Source: Acanthornis magna (Eukaryota; Chordata; Aves; Passeriformes; Acanthizidae). Taken from it: 64,000 nucleotides of DNA. Made by a program: the position numbers and the translations under genes. Location: positions 2,357,001-2,421,000 of the forward strand of contig JAWUZG010000056.1 in assembly GCA_036785705.1 (NCBI GenBank), read 5' to 3'. Each line of letters opens with the position of its first letter. Position 1 is the stretch's first letter. A model generated the notes under the pieces. It saw only the letters and a list, made by a program, of their open reading frames with translations, had not been told where the DNA came from and ran no database searches. Shown piece after piece: positions 60,884 through 64,000 of the stretch.

Positions 60884-62246
60884 GTAAGGAGCCCCTTCCC
60901 TCTGCCGCCCCGTGTCCGCCGGGCCGCCGGAGTCACCGGGGACAGGGAGCGGGTCTGGCCGGCTGCGGTTCCCCTGTGAGGGGTTCGCGGGCCGTGAGAC
61001 CGCCGACCCCTCTGAGGGGCGGACGGTGGGTTTGCGGCTCCCTGTGAGCAGCGGGCGAGCTCCGGGGCCGCGGCCCTCCGTCAGGGCCGGTCGGTGTGTG
61101 GCCCTCCCTGAGGGCCGGCCGGTCAGTGTGGCCGCAGACGTCCCCGCTCCCTTGGAGGGCCGCCGGTCGTTGTGTGCCCGTAGTCTGTGGCACCCTTTCC
61201 CTCGGGTCTGTCTGTGGGGCGGGGGCACGGGCGCACGGCGCTGGCCTCGGAGCGCTCCGACGGAGGAAACCGCCGACATCGATAAACTCTGTTTTTTCTC
61301 GTATTCCTTCTCTCGGGTGCTGGGTGGAAGCACGAGGGTGCTGTTGGGTGTGTGGGCGGGCTTATGGCGCAGTGCCCCGGGCGGCGGGAGCGCTGGGTGC
61401 TGGTGCAGCTCGTGAGGTTCGTGGGGAGCGCGTCTTCCAGTTATCGGTGTAAATAACGCGTGTTAAACGTGGGATCGTGCAGTAACGTGGAGTAGCTGTT
61501 CTCGCTGAACGTATCGAAACATTTCAGTTCGCTAAACTGTAGTCATGCAAAAAAACACCTGAAGTAGTGTGTAGGGAAGCTGGCTGGTTTAGGTGCCTTC
61601 CATGGGTAGGTCATCACCTTGTTTTTACTCTTGTCGTGGTTGTACGTATTTTAGCACTTATGCAATATTAATACCTATACTTCAAATGGAATATAGCTCT
61701 GAGGAATCTGGTATTAAAGCACTAAGAGGTATATTGTATAGGCTTTCCTCGGGTATAATTCTGTGCCAGTGTTTCATTTAGAAATCCTATTATGTTGTCT
61801 GCATCAGGGAAAAAAGTTAATGTGTTCGTGAAAGTCGGCATGCGTTTTTGTGGCTTTATGAGTCATGATTTTCTGTTATGTGAAATCATGAAAAACAAGG
61901 CACCATTTTCCAAGTCTGCCCTGTGTTGATAGAACTGTCATTGTCATTCACAACTAAGTGAATAATAAGAAAGACTTCCTATTATTGTGGGTATATTTAA
62001 TAGAGTAGAAACATGTAGATATCTAAGTTGGTGATGTTTTTATCATCTTTTCCAACTGAAGTTTTGTCTATAACCCATGTTTAGTGGCTCTTACAAATTA
62101 CACATTTATTGTGCTATTCTGTAACTGGAATAAGGTTTTCAGATTTTATTCATAAGTACTTGGGAGAGTTGTGGTTGTGTTCCTTATTCCAACAAAAGTA
62201 ATACTTGAAGTAATTTTTTCAGTACTTCTCTCTTTCTTCTAAACAG
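60884..62246 (+). other. VPS13C: VPS13C intron 1
   Basis: Bounded by GTAAGG and a long pyrimidine tract ending CTTCTAAACAG. The first 550 bases belong to the CpG island and contain a degenerate GC repeat; the remainder is AT-rich and featureless. Confidence 0.9.
60970..61190. repeat. Degenerate GC-rich tandem repeat in VPS13C intron 1
   Basis: Diverged units of roughly 30-40 bases built round a self-complementary core of the CCCTCnnTGAGGG type, followed by GGnCGGTCnGTGTG. The clearest are the adjacent units at about 61073-61130, with more eroded ones before and after. Unit boundaries are approximate. Confidence 0.5.
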
Positions 62247-62290
62247 GTAATGTGGCACTTGACAATTTACAGATAAAGGAGAATGCATTA
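62247..62290 (+). CDS. VPS13C: VPS13C exon 2
   Basis: 44 bases completing codon 34 and encoding NVALDNLQIKENAL, the expected continuation of the VPS13 N-terminus (residues 35-48). Acceptor TTCTAAACAG and donor GTAAGT are both good, and the exon ends in phase 0. Too short to be found as an open frame on its own. Confidence 0.95.
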
Positions 62291-63301
62291 GTAAGTATCC
62301 TAATAACTTCAAAATTGTTTTTATGGGTCTAAAATCTGAGATGTAGGATAGATAAAATGTGGTCTCACAAAAGGATATGCAGTGTTCTTTTTTACTGCTT
62401 ATGGGAAGTAAGTTCTTGGTTAACTGCTTCTAATTTTGCTCATGTTACTGGGACAGAGAAAGAAAAGAAGCTGTGTTTGAAAAACGAGAAGTAACTTGCA
62501 TTAAGTTCCTGTACTCTTGTCTGGAAAAACAAATAACTTTGCTGATTTTCATGTTCTTTAATTTGCCTAGTGAACATCTGTACCACTGAGAGAATCTCGC
62601 TCCAATATTGAGCGTGTTTCAAACTTCACTAAAGGGAGCTGTTATTCTCCTGTGCATTGAAAACACATCGGATCTTTGTATGACCTAATCATTGGCTTCT
62701 CTTCATTATTCTAAAGTTTCATATTTTACTTGCCCAATTCATCCATTCTTGATAGCTTTGTTGTACTTCAAGTCTGTTGTTACAAATATTTTCATAATCT
62801 GATAGATAAGAAAGGAAGGAAATGTTACTTTGCAAACGCCTTTCCTTTTTGTGGGGATTGATTCAGATTCCAGCAGTTCTGATGTAGAAAAATGCATAGT
62901 CATGTATGTGACTGACCAGAGTTTGTGCCAAGACCAAGTCAAGAACATAAAGCAAGGGATGGTTCTGACAGCCTTACAATTGCAATGTGTTAGATTTCCA
63001 TGCAAAAGTAATTAAAGGAAAGTCAGTAGTGAGCACCACTTTTAGAGAAGTAGCCTACACTTTTTTCAAAAGGAAGCGATCAAAGGAATATGATATGGTC
63101 CAATTTTTCTCTTTTTTTCCCCTAGTTTGCCTGTCTGCTACTGTCTGGGTTATTTTTGTTTTCCTTCTAAGGTTTTCCACTAGAAAAGAAGTAGATTTTA
63201 ATTTCTGTATGTAAATACAATACTTTGCAAATGTAATTTAAATTTACTTACGTGATTTCTGCTACTTCCTCTGTGTAATGCTTTGCTTTTGTTATTTGCA
63301 G
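62291..63301 (+). other. VPS13C: VPS13C intron 2
   Basis: AT-rich intron bounded by GTAAGT and TTATTTGCAG. No repeat or further exon recognised. Confidence 0.9.
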
Positions 63302-63344
63302 AGTGAATTGGATGTACCTTTTAGAGTAAAAGTTGGTCAGATAG
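63302..63344 (+). CDS. VPS13C: VPS13C exon 3
   Basis: 43 bases encoding SELDVPFRVKVGQI plus the first base of a Gly codon, residues 49-62 of the chorein region. Acceptor TTATTTGCAG and donor GTAAGT. The known family sequence has Lys where this copy has the first Arg (PFRVK), a conservative change. Confidence 0.94.
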
Positions 63345-64000
63345 GTAAGTTTTAGTTCCAATACGAGTATTGAAATGGAAATTTTAATACAGGCTTTAGG
63401 GTCAGTCCTGCCCCTCCCCTGAATTTCTTTTATCAAGCTTTCTTAAGTGTAGTTATACTCACTTTTGAAACCAGCATAGAAATCCAATGTGACTGCAGTG
63501 GATGTTATCAGGCAAGCCCTGTTTGTGTAGCTTTACAGGTTGGTATGGAAAACATGTCCAAGAGGTTCTTCCTGGATACATGAATGATCAAGGGAGCTGT
63601 TCAGTATAGACAGAATATGTGTTTTCCTTTAAAGGACTGATTTGGACTCTGAAGAATTTAAGTTAAATTCTCAAAACTGACAAATATGCCAAATGTTTAG
63701 GAACTCTTAGATTTTTTTTTTTTAAAGTTCCTTTCCCTGATGGTCAGCATTGCTTTTTCACATGAAACATTTGTAGGAGATATATATGTATTGTATTTTT
63801 TCTTCTACTTCCCTGGGAAAATCCTGTTCATCCCAGTGAATTGAACTGCAGCTGTGATCTCAGGTTTTGATTTGAAGTATTCTGACTTAGACTGCAACTT
63901 TTTGCTTAAAACTATGGTTTATGTTTCCACTGCATGTATTTTATCATTTCAAGGGCTTTATAAAATGTTCATACCCATTGGGTTTCTCCTTACCTTCTAA
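63345..64000 (+). other. VPS13C: VPS13C intron 3, start (runs off the window)
   Basis: Noncoding DNA after the exon 3 donor, with a short T run near 63.71 kb. No exon 4 acceptor with VPS13-like coding is visible before the window ends. Confidence 0.85.

Larger units (their letters stand above)
59940..61450 (+). promoter_or_regulatory. VPS13C CpG-island promoter
   Basis: A 1.5-kb CpG-dense block surrounds the VPS13C start codon, with CCCCGCCCC SP-type sites near 60495 and 60660 and no TATA box. This is a housekeeping-type promoter; transcription probably starts shortly upstream of the ATG at 60784. The long GC-rich open frames on both strands here (for example minus 59888-60622) are compositional and partly built from the minisatellite. 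A divergent minus-strand transcript cannot be excluded. Confidence 0.8.

Noticed and set aside
1..64000. tRNA, rRNA, CRISPR, prokaryotic or mitochondrial insertions
   Set aside because: None was recognised on reading both strands; the window has vertebrate nuclear features throughout. A tRNAscan/Rfam run was not possible.

Overview
The window looks like nuclear DNA from a bird, perhaps a songbird. It has vertebrate-style GT-AG introns, three CpG islands, long AT-rich noncoding stretches, few mobile elements, and several CR1 LINE 3' tails, which are the typical repeat of avian (and other reptile) genomes. There are no operons, prokaryotic genes, CRISPR arrays or phage. Most open frames here are chance frames in noncoding DNA, and several begin at GTG or TTG rather than ATG.

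Two genes are certain. At 32.1-33.9 kb, on the + strand, is a complete C2CD4A/B-type gene (C2 calcium-dependent domain containing 4; mammalian NLF1/NLF2). It has a CpG-island promoter, a TATA-like box, a noncoding first exon, a 279-base intron, a 432-codon reading frame in exon 2 and a short 3' UTR with AATAAA. At the right end, from 60.8 kb to beyond the window, is the start of VPS13C on the + strand: exons 1-3 encode the conserved N-terminal chorein segment, with in-phase splice junctions. Its promoter is a CpG island at about 59.9-61.4 kb containing a GC-rich minisatellite.

A third promoter-type CpG island lies at about 4.4-6.15 kb. It contains a near-consensus splice donor on the - strand, and a candidate - strand exon with good splice signals lies further along at 1.33-1.46 kb. 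By vertebrate synteny (TLN2 - C2CD4B - C2CD4A - VPS13C) this is probably the 5' end of TLN2 running leftward. No talin coding exon lies in the window, so that identification is inference.

Layout: 0-4.4 kb, probable first intron(s) of the leftward gene; 4.4-6.15 kb, CpG island; 6.15-6.74 kb, CR1; 6.7-31.4 kb, noncoding DNA with one CR1 at 27 kb, a TATA-containing GC pocket at 9.6 kb, a T-box-like palindrome at 10.08 kb, a TAAT-rich stretch at 13 kb and an orphan CpG patch at 29.7 kb; 31.7-33.9 kb, C2CD4; 33.9-59.9 kb, noncoding DNA with three CR1 fragments and simple repeats; 59.9-64 kb, VPS13C promoter and first exons. In mammals the VPS13C-C2CD4A-C2CD4B interval is a type 2 diabetes association locus with islet enhancers. 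The noncoding DNA around C2CD4 is therefore a reasonable place to look for conserved regulatory elements, but no functional enhancer can be proved from the sequence alone. Mammals have two C2CD4 genes here; only one is visible.
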